From: Trueperaceae bacterium
Lineage (GTDB): Bacteria > Deinococcota > Deinococci > Deinococcales > Trueperaceae
DNA: 40,405 nucleotides
NCBI GenBank assembly: GCA_011390455.1
Contig: JAABSI010000019.1
Span: 1 to 40,405 of the forward strand
Reading direction: 5' to 3'
Shown piece by piece: positions 1 through 7,774 of the stretch. The notes under the pieces were generated by a model. The model saw only the letters and a program-made list of their open reading frames with translations. It was not told the origin of the DNA and did no database searches. How positions within the stretch are numbered: the stretch's first letter is position 1; every line of letters starts with the position of its first letter. Both the position numbers and the translations under genes were made by a program.

Positions 1-1013
1 TAGGTGGCGGGCATGGCCGGGAAGGCGTTGATCGACGCGAAGGCCGCGAGCTGGATGTCGGGCCGGATGGTCAGGAACTTCACGAGCTCCCAGGCAAGGT
101 CCAGCTTCTCGTCGGGCGTCTGGGCGGGGATGCCGTAGAACGAGCCGCCCCAGCTCAGCAGCCGGCCGTCGGGGATCTCGGAGGCGCCCCACAGGCCGCT
201 GGTCTCGGGGGCCATCCAGGTCTGCAGGTGACCGCCCAGCCAGGCGCCGGAGAGCTCGGTCGCGGTCGTGCCCGTGCGGAAGGCCTCGTACCACTCGTTC
301 GACCAGGAGCCGATCTCGGCGTCGAGCCCTTCGTCGCGGATCGTCTTGGCCACTTGCGCGGCGTCGACGAAGCGCTCGCTGTTGAGCAGCGGCTGGCCGT
401 CGCTGTCGAAGTAGATGCCCGAGCCCGCGGGGATGTCGCTGCGGATGAGCGCGTCGGCCGCCGAGGCGGCGGAGGCGATCAGGAAGACGTCGTGCTCCTT
501 GAGCGCGCGGCCGTAGTCGATGTAGCTCTCGATGCTGGCCGTGACGTCCTCGATGGTCGTGCCGACGGTCTCGAGGTGGTCGCGGCGGTAGTACATGACG
601 CCGGGGCCGATGTCGGTCGGCAGCGCGATCTGGCGGCCGTCGGCGGTGCGGCCCTGCGACCAGGCGTACTCGACGAACTGGTCCTCGTACTGGTCGGCGT
701 TGAAGGGCTCCGCGCTGAGGTCGCGCAGGCCGCCTTCGGCGACGAAGCGGGCGATGTAGCCGATCTCGACCGCCACGACGTCGGCGGCGCCGGAGCCGGT
801 GGCGAGGTACGTGACCAGCGCGTCGTGGTGGTCGGCGTAGCCGAGGGTGGTGATCTCGAGGGTCACGCCGGGGTTCTCGGCGACGAACTGGTCGAGGACG
901 CGCTCCAGGTGTTCGTTCAGCGGCTCGAACAGACCGACGGTCAGGGTGGTCTGGGCGAGGGCGACGGACGCCGTCAGCAGGCTCGCTAGGGCGAGGGCCA
1001 AGAGCTTCTTCAT
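1..1013 (-). CDS. Sugar ABC transporter substrate-binding protein (partial, C-terminus beyond the left edge)
   Basis: This is an extracellular solute-binding protein of the SBP_bac_1 family, which captures a sugar for an ABC importer. Read on the minus strand it begins MKKLLALALASLLTASVALA, a Sec signal peptide with cleavage expected after ALA and before QTT. The mature part has the usual family pattern: VGLFEPL, then a repeated D-V-V-A-V-E segment, PTDIGPGVMYYRRD, and a late GSFYGIPAQTPDEK region followed by WELVKFLT. About 337 residues are present of a usual 400-430. The start is set by a GAGG ribosome site about 6 nt upstream. The gene begins 31 nt after the LacI-type regulator on the same strand, so both probably share the promoter at 2076-2105. 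The exact sugar cannot be told. The family is very likely; the substrate is unknown. Confidence 0.9.
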   Translation of the reverse strand, partial: MKKLLALALASLLTASVALAQTTLTVGLFEPLNEHLERVLDQFVAENPGVTLEITTLGYADHHDALVTYLATGSGAADVVAVEIGYIARFVAEGGLRDLSAEPFNADQYEDQFVEYAWSQGRTADGRQIALPTDIGPGVMYYRRDHLETVGTTIEDVTASIESYIDYGRALKEHDVFLIASAASAADALIRSDIPAGSGIYFDSDGQPLLNSERFVDAAQVAKTIRDEGLDAEIGSWSNEWYEAFRTGTTATELSGAWLGGHLQTWMAPETSGLWGASEIPDGRLLSWGGSFYGIPAQTPDEKLDLAWELVKFLTIRPDIQLAAFASINAFPAMPAT

Positions 1014-1044
1014 GGAGTTCCTCTCACACGTTGGGGTGCCCCGA

Positions 1045-2043
1045 TCAAAGGGCGGCGACGGACTCACGTTCCACCAACACGGGTTCGAACCGAAGGGTGA
1101 CCTCCTTCCTGGCGTCCAGGCCGAGTCGATCGAGGGCGAGCCAAGCCGCGGCCTGACCCATCTCCTGGAGCGGTTGGCGCACCGTCGTGAGCGACGGGAC
1201 CAGGTAGCGGGCGAGCAGGGTGTCGTCGTAGCCGACCACGGACACGTCGTCGGGCACGCGCAGGCCGGCCTCGCGCAGGGCGCGCAGGGCGCCGGCGGCG
1301 CTCTGGTCGTTGGCGGCGAACACGGCCGTGAAGGCGCGTCCGCGGCCGAGAAGGCGCTCCATGGCGCGCTGGCCGGCGTCCTCCATGAAGTCGCCGTCGG
1401 CGACCAGCGCCGGGTCGTACGCGATGCCGGCCTCCGCGAGGGCGCGCCGGTAGCCGCTGAGCCGATCGCTGGCGTCCGCGACGCCGGCGAGGCCCGCGAC
1501 GTGGGCGATCGCGCGGTGGCCGCGTTCGATCAGGTGCCGGGTGGCCAGGTACCCGCCGGAGACGTTGTCCAAGTAGACGCAGCGATCGGGCAGGGCGGGC
1601 ACGCTGCGGCCGACGACGACCACGGGCACGTCGGTGGTGGCGAAGGCGACCACCTCGTCGTCGGTGGCGCCGTCGAGCTGCAGGATCAGCGCGTCGCACC
1701 GCCGCTGCCGCAGGAAGTCGTACGCCCGGCGCTCGATGGCGGCCTGATGGTGGCCGCTGGACACCAGCATGTGCATGTCGTGGTCCTCGATCACGCTCTC
1801 GATGCCCTGCACGATGCCGCCGTACACGGCGCTGGAGACCTCGCTGACGACCACGCCGATGCCGTGGGCGCGGTTCGTGGCGAGGCTGCGCGCGAAGGCG
1901 TTGGGCCGGAAGTCGAGTTGGGCGACGGCGGCCATGACGGCGTCGCGCCTCTCGGCGCTGACGGGTCTGCTGCCGTTCAGCACGCGAGAGACCGTGGCCG
2001 TGGAGACCTTGGCCAAACGCGAGACGTCTCGAATCGTCGCCAT
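1045..2043 (-). CDS. LacI-family transcriptional regulator
   Basis: A 332-residue repressor of normal LacI/GalR length. Residues 1-46 form the helix-turn-helix and hinge helix (MATIRDVSRLAKVSTATVSR, then PNAFARSL). The rest is a periplasmic-binding-protein-like sugar-sensing domain with GIGVVVSEV, a VYLDN motif, GHRAIAHV, FAANDQSAAGAL and VPDDVSVVGYDD. It lies directly upstream of the sugar-binding protein gene on the same strand and diverges from aldose 1-epimerase. It probably represses its own operon through the LacI-type operator at 2059-2072, which sits between its -10 box and its start codon. An AGGGAG ribosome site precedes the ATG. The effector is probably a sugar related to that carried by the transporter, which is inference from context. 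Confidence 0.95.
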   Translation of the reverse strand: MATIRDVSRLAKVSTATVSRVLNGSRPVSAERRDAVMAAVAQLDFRPNAFARSLATNRAHGIGVVVSEVSSAVYGGIVQGIESVIEDHDMHMLVSSGHHQAAIERRAYDFLRQRRCDALILQLDGATDDEVVAFATTDVPVVVVGRSVPALPDRCVYLDNVSGGYLATRHLIERGHRAIAHVAGLAGVADASDRLSGYRRALAEAGIAYDPALVADGDFMEDAGQRAMERLLGRGRAFTAVFAANDQSAAGALRALREAGLRVPDDVSVVGYDDTLLARYLVPSLTTVRQPLQEMGQAAAWLALDRLGLDARKEVTLRFEPVLVERESVAAL

Positions 2044-2058
2044 TTCTTCGACTCCCTG

Positions 2059-2072
2059 TGTAACCGCTTACA
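2059..2072. promoter_or_regulatory. LacI-type operator
   Basis: The 14-mer TGTAACCGCTTACA has arms TGTAA/TTACA around a central CG, the classic LacI/GalR half-site arrangement, with only one pair of symmetric positions unmatched. It lies 15 nt upstream of the lacI-type start codon and just downstream of the -10 box, across the expected transcription start. Binding there would block transcription. I saw no second copy in the window. Confidence 0.85.
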
Positions 2073-2075
2073 AAA

Positions 2076-2105
2076 ATCGTAGGGGTTCGGAACGGGGCGT
2101 GTCAA
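2076..2105 (-). promoter_or_regulatory. Promoter of the lacI-type gene and sugar-binding protein gene
   Basis: On the minus strand a perfect TTGACA (-35, 2100-2105) is followed after 18 nt by TACGAT (-10, 2076-2081). It is one of only two places in the window where I found a consensus-like -35. The start of transcription is expected near 2069, inside the operator at 2059-2072. Confidence 0.8.
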
Positions 2106-2229
2106 GAGCCGGAAGGAGGGGCGCGTCGCGAACGCTCCTGCCCCCTCGACGCGGGTGCTCGCTGGCGGCCGGAGGGGCGTGGTGCGCGCGCGTCGGGCGC
2201 CGCGCCGGCCCCCGCCGCGCCCTGCGCGG

Positions 2230-2235
2230 TAGCCT
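2230..2235 (+). promoter_or_regulatory. -10 box of galM (leaderless type)
   Basis: TAGCCT ends 6 nt before the galM ATG and there is no Shine-Dalgarno sequence in between. This spacing puts transcription start at or next to the start codon. Confidence 0.6.
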
Positions 2236-2241
2236 CGGGCC

Positions 2242-3336
2242 ATGGCGACGATGCAGGTTCGAACGGAGCCGTACGGCACGGCCGCCGACGGCCGCGCGGT
2301 GGCGCGCACGCGGTTGCTCGCGCCGGACGGAAGCGGCGTCGCGCTGCTGGACCTGGGCGCGGCCGTGACCGAAGTGCGCGCGCCCGATGCCCGCGGCGCG
2401 CTCGCCAACGTGGTGCTCGCCCACCCCGACCTGGCGGGCTACCTCGCCAACGCGCCTTTCTTCGGCGTCGTGGTGGGTCGCTGCGCCAACCGGATCGGCG
2501 GCGCCGCCATCACCCTCGATGGGCGCCGCCACCCCCTGGTGGCGAACGAGGGCCGAAACCAGCTCCATGGCGGGCCCGACGGCTTCCACGCGCGCGTCTG
2601 GTCGCTCGACGAGGGCGCCACGGTCGCCGACGACGAACGAGCGGCCGTCACCCTGCGCTTGGTCTCGGAGGACGGCGACCAGGGGTACCCCGGCCGCCTG
2701 GAGGCGGCCGTGACGATCGCCTGGACCGCGCGCCATGAACTCGACCTGATCTTCGAGGCGCGCACCGACGCGCCCACCCCCGTGAACCTGGCGCACCACG
2801 GGTACTGGAACCTCGCGGGCGAGGGCTCGGGCACCGTCGACGACCAGCGCCTCACCGTGCGGGCCGAGGCCTACCTCCCGGTCGACGACGAGCACCTGCC
2901 CACCGGCGAGCTGCGGCCCGTAGCCGGGTCCCCCTTCGACCTGCGCGCGGCGACGCGCCTCGGCGACGTGCTGCGCGCCGACGACCCGCAGGTGGCCGGC
3001 GCCAAGGGGATCGACCACTGCTTCGTGGTGGATCGCGGCGCCGCCGGGGCCGATGCGTTGCTCGAGGCGGCCGTGCTCCACGACCCGGGCAGCGGCCGCA
3101 CCTTGCGCGTGCGCACCAGCGAGCCGGGCCTGCAGGTGTACGCGGGCGGGTACCTCGACGGAACCCTCGTGGGCGCGTCGGGGCGCCGCTACCGCCAGGG
3201 CGACGGCTTGGCGCTCGAGCCGCAGCGCTTCCCCGACGCCCTGCGCCATCCGCACTTCCCGTCGGTGGTGCTGCGGCCCGGCGAGGTCTACCGGCAGCGG
3301 TCCGTGTTCGCGCTGTCGGTCGAGCCGCGCCCATGA
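2242..3336 (+). CDS. galM: Aldose 1-epimerase (mutarotase)
   Basis: A 364-residue cytoplasmic galactose-mutarotase-like enzyme that interconverts alpha and beta anomers of aldoses. The family landmarks are all visible: GRCANRI in the substrate site, QLHGG with the first catalytic-site histidine, NLAHHGYWNL with the general-acid histidine, KGIDHCF with the conserved aspartate, and LALEPQRFPDA with the catalytic-base glutamate near the C-terminus. Length is typical (340-380). It diverges from the LacI-type regulator and sugar-binding protein, which fits a role in sugar use. Its last codon overlaps the next gene (ATGA), so translation of the two is coupled. The start is supported by a leaderless -10 box 6 nt upstream, with no ribosome site. 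Confidence 0.95.
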   Translation: MATMQVRTEPYGTAADGRAVARTRLLAPDGSGVALLDLGAAVTEVRAPDARGALANVVLAHPDLAGYLANAPFFGVVVGRCANRIGGAAITLDGRRHPLVANEGRNQLHGGPDGFHARVWSLDEGATVADDERAAVTLRLVSEDGDQGYPGRLEAAVTIAWTARHELDLIFEARTDAPTPVNLAHHGYWNLAGEGSGTVDDQRLTVRAEAYLPVDDEHLPTGELRPVAGSPFDLRAATRLGDVLRADDPQVAGAKGIDHCFVVDRGAAGADALLEAAVLHDPGSGRTLRVRTSEPGLQVYAGGYLDGTLVGASGRRYRQGDGLALEPQRFPDALRHPHFPSVVLRPGEVYRQRSVFALSVEPRP

Positions 3337-3794
3337 GCCACCACGGGCGCTTCCCCACCGTCGTCGGCACGAGCCTCGCGGGCACCACGGTGCGCCTCCC
3401 GGACCAGCTCGCAGGCCACCTCAACCTGCTGCTCATCGCGTTCCGCCGAGGCCAGCGAGCGGAGATGACCACGTGGTCGCCGTACCTCGACGCCCTGGCG
3501 GTCCGGCGCCCCGACGTCCGCGTGTACGAGATCCCGGTCCTCGCCGCGGCGTACCGCCCCGCCCGCCCGTCCATCGACGGCGCCATGCAGGACGCGGTCT
3601 CCGATCCCGCGGCCCGCGAACGAACGATCACGCTCTACCTCGACAAGGTCGCGTTCCGATCGGCGCTCGGGGTGCCCGGCGACGACCGCATCCACGTCCG
3701 CCTGATCGACCGCTCCGGCGCGACCCACTGGCGCGCGGATGGGCCCTTCGACGCCGCCGAGGCCGCGGCGCTCGACGCCGTGCTGGCGGGTTAG
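3333..3794 (+). CDS. Thioredoxin-fold-like protein without CxxC
   Basis: A 153-residue soluble protein. The N-terminal pattern FPTVVGTSLAGTTVRLPDQL followed by HLNLLLIAFRRGQ resembles the first strands of redoxin/ATP10/YtfJ-like thioredoxin folds. VHVRLIDRSGATHWRADGPF near the end resembles their last hairpin. The place where a redox CxxC would sit (about residues 35-42) holds GQRAEMTTW, so there is no redox-active cysteine pair; the whole protein appears to lack cysteine. It overlaps galM by four bases (ATGA) and is followed after 6 nt by an alpha/beta hydrolase, so the three genes form one operon. The fold assignment is moderate; the function is unknown. Confidence 0.7.
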   Translation: MSHHGRFPTVVGTSLAGTTVRLPDQLAGHLNLLLIAFRRGQRAEMTTWSPYLDALAVRRPDVRVYEIPVLAAAYRPARPSIDGAMQDAVSDPAARERTITLYLDKVAFRSALGVPGDDRIHVRLIDRSGATHWRADGPFDAAEAAALDAVLAG

Positions 3795-3800
3795 CGACCC

Positions 3801-4664
3801 GTGACCGAAGCGCACGACGTCGCCACCGACGGGATCCGACTCCGCGTCCTCCAGGAAGGCCCCGAAGACGGGCCGCTGGTGATCCTGCTGCACGGCTTCC
3901 CCGAGCACGCGGGCGCCTGGAGCGTCCATTCCGCGCTGCTCGCGGGCGCCGGGTTCCGGGTGTGGGCGCCCGACCAGCGGGGCTACGGGGGCAGCGACAA
4001 GCCGGAGCGGATCGCCGACTACCGGCTCGACGCCCTGGCGGCCGACGTCGTCGGCCTCATCGACGCCGCCGGCCGCGAGCGCGCGGTGCTGATCGGCCAC
4101 GACTGGGGGGCGGCGGTCGCCTGGTGGGTGGCCGCGCGGCACCCCGAGCGCGTGGCCAAGCTGGTCGCGATCAACGTGCCGCATCCGGCCGCGATGCGCG
4201 GCTACGTGCGGCGGAGCCTCGCCCAGCTGCGCAAGAGCTGGTACATCCTCGCCTTCCAGGTCCCGCTGCTGCCCGAGGCGCTCGCGTCGCGCGACGACTT
4301 CCGCCTGCTGACGCGGGCGCTGACGAGCTCGAGTCGAGCCGGGACCTTCACGGACGAGGACCTGGCCGCGTACCGCCACGCCTGGGCGCCACCCGGTGCG
4401 CTGCGCTCCATGCTCGACTGGTACCGCGCGATGCTGCGCCACCCGCCGACCATGGCGGAGGCCCGCATCGCGGTGCCGACCCTGCTCCTGTGGGGCGTCC
4501 ACGACGTCGCCTTGGAGCGGGGGCTCGCCCAGCGCAGCATCGACCTGTGCGACGACGGTCGCCTGATCTTCTTCGAGGACGCGACGCACTGGGTGCACCA
4601 CGAGGAGCCCGAGCGGGTGCATGCGGCGATCGTGGGGTTCCTCGACGCGCCACCGCGCGCCTGA
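3801..4664 (+). CDS. Epoxide-hydrolase-like alpha/beta hydrolase
   Basis: A 287-residue cytoplasmic alpha/beta hydrolase. HGFPE (residues 31-35) forms the oxyanion hole. GHDWGA gives the nucleophile Asp101 at the elbow, which marks the epoxide hydrolase/haloalkane dehalogenase branch rather than serine esterases. Asp235 in LLLWGVHD is the likely acid. His263 in DATHWVHHEEP is the base that activates water. Tyrosines in the lid (YRHAWAP, MLDWYRAM) match the residues that polarise an epoxide. The HGFPE motif favours epoxide hydrolase. The start is GTG, 6 nt after the preceding gene in the galM operon. The natural substrate is unknown. Confidence 0.9.
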   Translation: MTEAHDVATDGIRLRVLQEGPEDGPLVILLHGFPEHAGAWSVHSALLAGAGFRVWAPDQRGYGGSDKPERIADYRLDALAADVVGLIDAAGRERAVLIGHDWGAAVAWWVAARHPERVAKLVAINVPHPAAMRGYVRRSLAQLRKSWYILAFQVPLLPEALASRDDFRLLTRALTSSSRAGTFTDEDLAAYRHAWAPPGALRSMLDWYRAMLRHPPTMAEARIAVPTLLLWGVHDVALERGLAQRSIDLCDDGRLIFFEDATHWVHHEEPERVHAAIVGFLDAPPRA

Positions 4665-4774
4665 GGGACGAGCACCGACGACCCCCGACCCCGGACGACC
4701 GCGCGCGGGACGAACGGCGCTGGACGCCGAGCCGCACTCCGGGTACGAAGGGCCGTACGGTCTCGGAGGACCCC

Positions 4775-6277
4775 ATGCCCAACGCCTCCCGCTTGCCCGT
4801 CGCGCGCCGCCTGGTCCGGCTCGCGACCGTCGCCGCGAGCGTGGCCATGACCGCATCGCTGGTCGGCTGCGCGCGGCCGCAGGTCGACGTCGGTGCGCCG
4901 CTCGACGCGTTCACGGCCCGGCTCGACGCCCTCGTGCCCGGGCTCATGCGGGCGTACGACGTCCCGGGCGTGGCGATCGCCCTCGTGCGCGAGGGCCGCG
5001 TGGCGGCGACGGCCGCCTACGGCTACGCGGACCGGGAGCGCGACCTGCGCCTGAGCGTCGATGCGGTGTTCCACACCGGGTCGATCTCGAAGTCGGTGTC
5101 GGCCTGGGGCGCCCTCCGGTTGGTCGAACGAGGGCGGATCGACCTCGACGACCCCTTGACGCTCCACCTCACGGATTGGTCGATCCCGGCCCCGGCGCAC
5201 GAGGCGCAGGCCATCACGCTGCGGCGCGCGCTGAGCCACACGGCCGGCGTGGGCCTCGGGCCGATCGGCGACGCGTACCCGCCCGACGGCGAGGTGCCAT
5301 CGCTCCGCGAGGCGCTCACGCGCGACGTCCGCCTGACGCGCGAACCCGGCACCGGCTTCGGGTACTCGAACCCGGGCTTCGACCTGGTCGAGCTCGTGAT
5401 CGAGCAGGTCACCGGCAGGCCGTTCGCGGCGTTCATGGACGACGAGGTGCTGGAGCCCTTGGGGATGGAGGACGCCAGCTTCGCGTGGCGGGAGGAGGTC
5501 CGCGCACGGATCCCGTCCGGCTACGACCTCGACGGCGACCCCGTGGCGCCGTTCGTCTACCCGACGAAGGCGTCGGGGGGGCTCTTCGCGACCGTGACCG
5601 ACGTCGCGCGCTTCGTCGCCGCCGCGATGCCCGGCCCCGCGTCCCGCGGTCGTGCCGTCCTCACCGAGGCGTCCGCGCGCGCGCTCGCCACGCCCGAGGT
5701 GGCGATCCCGGGTCTGTACGGGTTCGTCGCCGACGGCTACGCGCTGGGGCACTTCGTGGAGGAGCTGGCCGACGGCAGGCGCGCCATCTGGCACGGCGGC
5801 CAAGGGCACGGGTGGATGACGCACTTCCACGCCGTCCCCGAGGCGGGCCTCGGGATCGTGATCCTGACCAACAGCCAACGCAGCTGGCCGCTCATGGCGC
5901 GTGTCCTGAGCGACTGGGCGGCGTGGTCGGGGTTGGGCACCGTGAAGTTCGCACGCATCACGTACGGCGTCGCCGCCATGTGGGCGCTCACCGGCGCTCT
6001 GCTGCTGGCGACGGGCGGGCTGGCGCTGTGGGTGGTGCGCGGTACGCGCGGCGGCCGGCTCCGGTTGGCGCCGTTCGCCAAGGCGTCGCGACCGCGGCGG
6101 CTCGCCCAGGTCTCGCTCGGCTTCGGCGCGATCGCCGCCCTGACGTGGAGCGCGGCGCAGCCGTACCTGACGCTGACGGCGGTCTTCCCCGGCGTGGTGG
6201 TCGCCGCGTTCTGGTCCTGCCTGTTGTTGGCGTGCGCGCTGATCGTCGCGTCGGCGTTCGCACGACCGGTCGCTTGA
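4775..6277 (+). CDS. Beta-lactamase-family serine hydrolase, lipoprotein with C-terminal membrane domain
   Basis: A 500-residue envelope protein. The signal sequence ends in a lipobox SLVGC with Cys32 as the lipidation site. Residues 45-385 form a class C beta-lactamase/esterase fold. It has Ser103-x-x-Lys106 (TGSISK), Tyr197-Ser-Asn199 (GYSN) and His340-Gly-Gly (WHGGQGHGW, equal to the KTG motif). All three catalytic motifs are intact. The last 110 residues hold three likely membrane helices (about 398-421, 445-463, 470-495). Such proteins are usually D-amino-acid peptidases or esterases rather than resistance enzymes; the substrate is unknown. The start was chosen for the GGAGGA ribosome site at 4766-4770; the open frame runs far upstream, but that part is antisense or out-of-frame to other genes. 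It converges on the amylase gene. Confidence 0.9.
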   Translation: MPNASRLPVARRLVRLATVAASVAMTASLVGCARPQVDVGAPLDAFTARLDALVPGLMRAYDVPGVAIALVREGRVAATAAYGYADRERDLRLSVDAVFHTGSISKSVSAWGALRLVERGRIDLDDPLTLHLTDWSIPAPAHEAQAITLRRALSHTAGVGLGPIGDAYPPDGEVPSLREALTRDVRLTREPGTGFGYSNPGFDLVELVIEQVTGRPFAAFMDDEVLEPLGMEDASFAWREEVRARIPSGYDLDGDPVAPFVYPTKASGGLFATVTDVARFVAAAMPGPASRGRAVLTEASARALATPEVAIPGLYGFVADGYALGHFVEELADGRRAIWHGGQGHGWMTHFHAVPEAGLGIVILTNSQRSWPLMARVLSDWAAWSGLGTVKFARITYGVAAMWALTGALLLATGGLALWVVRGTRGGRLRLAPFAKASRPRRLAQVSLGFGAIAALTWSAAQPYLTLTAVFPGVVVAAFWSCLLLACALIVASAFARPVA

Positions 6278-6289
6278 CCCCCCGGTCGC

Positions 6290-7774
6290 TCAGGCTCGTG
6301 CTTCCACCGGCACCCACACCGACACCGAGCCACCCCGGCAGCGGAAGGCCCCCCAACCGGCGTCGTCGGTGACCACGGGCTCGGCCACGTGTTCGGTGGC
6401 GTCGACGTAGGTCCCGTTCGCCACCCCCACCTCCATGTGCTTGACCCCGTCCGCGCCGTTGCTGAGCACCACGGCCATCCCGCCGGGATGCTCGTCCGTG
6501 CCCAGCCGGGTCCAGCCCACGCAGTCGGCGTGGTCGAAGTAGTCGTACTGGTCGCCGTAGGCGTGCTCGCGGCGCACGCGCAGGAAGCGGTCGATCAGCC
6601 ACCGGTGGCTCGCGAGCACGATGCGGTGGCGCTGGCCGTCGCGCCCGACGTCCTCGTACTCCGCGCCCTCGTAGTCGGCGGCGAAGACGCAGGGGTACCC
6701 GCCGCGGCGCAACAGGATCAGGGCGTACGCCAACGGCTTGAACCACGCCTCGACCACGGACTCCAGCGCCTGCAGCGGCTGGGTGTCGTGGTTGCTGACC
6801 AGGGTCACCGCCGAGTCCGGGTCGCGCTGGACCAGGCTGCCGTCGAACACGGTCCGCAGGTCGAACGCGCCGCCGCGCTGGCTGGCGGCCGCGAACGTGT
6901 GGTGAAGGTGGGTGTCGAAGAGCATGAGGTTGCGCTCGGTGGTGGCGATGAAATGGTCGAGCGCCGCGCCCACGGGCGACCAGTACTCGCCGACCGCGAA
7001 CAGGTCGCGACCGACGTGCTCGCGCAGCCGGTGCAGCCAGTCGAGGAAGAAGTCGGCCTTGACGTGCTTGACCGCATCGAAGCGGAAGCCGTCCACGCCG
7101 GTGGTGTCGAGGTACCAGCGCCCCCAGTGGTGGAGCTCCTCGCGCACGTCCTCGTTCTCGAGGTCGAGGTTGCAGCCCATCAAGTAGTCGAAGTTCCCCT
7201 TTTCGAGATCGACGGCCTCCTGGAAGCGCTTCCCCTCGAACAGGTAGATGGCGTGCTCGCCACCGTTCGCGTCCATGTCGACGGCGTTGAAGTGCCACCA
7301 GTGCCATTGCAGCGTCGAGTGGCGTTCCCCGCGGCCGGGGAACGCGAAGTGGGTCCAGGCCTCGATCGTCCGGGGGTCGCCGATGGGCCGGTTCCGGTCG
7401 TTGGGATCGAACGGCGTGGCGGTGAACGACTCCGGGTGGTCGCCCCCCATCTTGTGGTTGAACACGACGTCGGCGTAGACCCGGATGCCGGCTGCCTGCG
7501 CGGCCCGGATCGCCTCCAGGTAGGCGTCGCGCGTCCCGTACTTGGTCCGCGTCGAACCCTTCTGGTCGAACTCGCCCAGGTCGAAGAGGTCGTAGACGCC
7601 GTACCCGGTGTCGTAGCCGCCGGCGGCCCCCTTGTACGCCGGCGGCAGCCAGACCGAGGTGAAGCCGGCGGCGGCGAGCGCGGGCGCCTCGCGCGCCAAG
7701 CGGTTCCACAGCGATCCGTCGCCGGGCGTGTACCAGTGGAAGTACTGCAGCATCGCGCCGTTGTGCTCGGTCAT
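6290..7774 (-). CDS. Cytoplasmic alpha-amylase, GH13 subfamily 5
   Basis: A 494-residue endo-acting alpha-1,4-glucan hydrolase of the Bacillus liquefying/E. coli AmyA type. There is no signal peptide, so it acts inside the cell on glycogen or imported maltodextrin. The conserved regions are YADVVFNHKMGGD (region I), GFRFDAVKH with nucleophile Asp233, VGEYW with acid/base Glu263, and SNHDTQP with Asp330. These positions are each shifted by exactly two from the well-known B. licheniformis numbering, which shows a nearly gapless core. The length is typical. Its ATG overlaps the purU stop codon (TGATG), so it is translated by coupling from purU. The 3' end is 12 nt from the convergent serine hydrolase gene, with no terminator visible. 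Confidence 0.95.
   Translation of the reverse strand: MTEHNGAMLQYFHWYTPGDGSLWNRLAREAPALAAAGFTSVWLPPAYKGAAGGYDTGYGVYDLFDLGEFDQKGSTRTKYGTRDAYLEAIRAAQAAGIRVYADVVFNHKMGGDHPESFTATPFDPNDRNRPIGDPRTIEAWTHFAFPGRGERHSTLQWHWWHFNAVDMDANGGEHAIYLFEGKRFQEAVDLEKGNFDYLMGCNLDLENEDVREELHHWGRWYLDTTGVDGFRFDAVKHVKADFFLDWLHRLREHVGRDLFAVGEYWSPVGAALDHFIATTERNLMLFDTHLHHTFAAASQRGGAFDLRTVFDGSLVQRDPDSAVTLVSNHDTQPLQALESVVEAWFKPLAYALILLRRGGYPCVFAADYEGAEYEDVGRDGQRHRIVLASHRWLIDRFLRVRREHAYGDQYDYFDHADCVGWTRLGTDEHPGGMAVVLSNGADGVKHMEVGVANGTYVDATEHVAEPVVTDDAGWGAFRCRGGSVSVWVPVEARA

Noticed and set aside
847..2082. 411-codon plus-strand open frame over the LacI-type gene
   Set aside because: It is antisense to a repressor with clear helix-turn-helix and effector domains.
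3053..4774. Upstream part of a 1074-codon plus-strand open frame ending with the serine hydrolase
   Set aside because: The part before 4775 is arginine- and proline-rich nonsense that lies out of frame with galM and the two genes after it. The real gene starts at 4775 with a ribosome site and lipoprotein signal.
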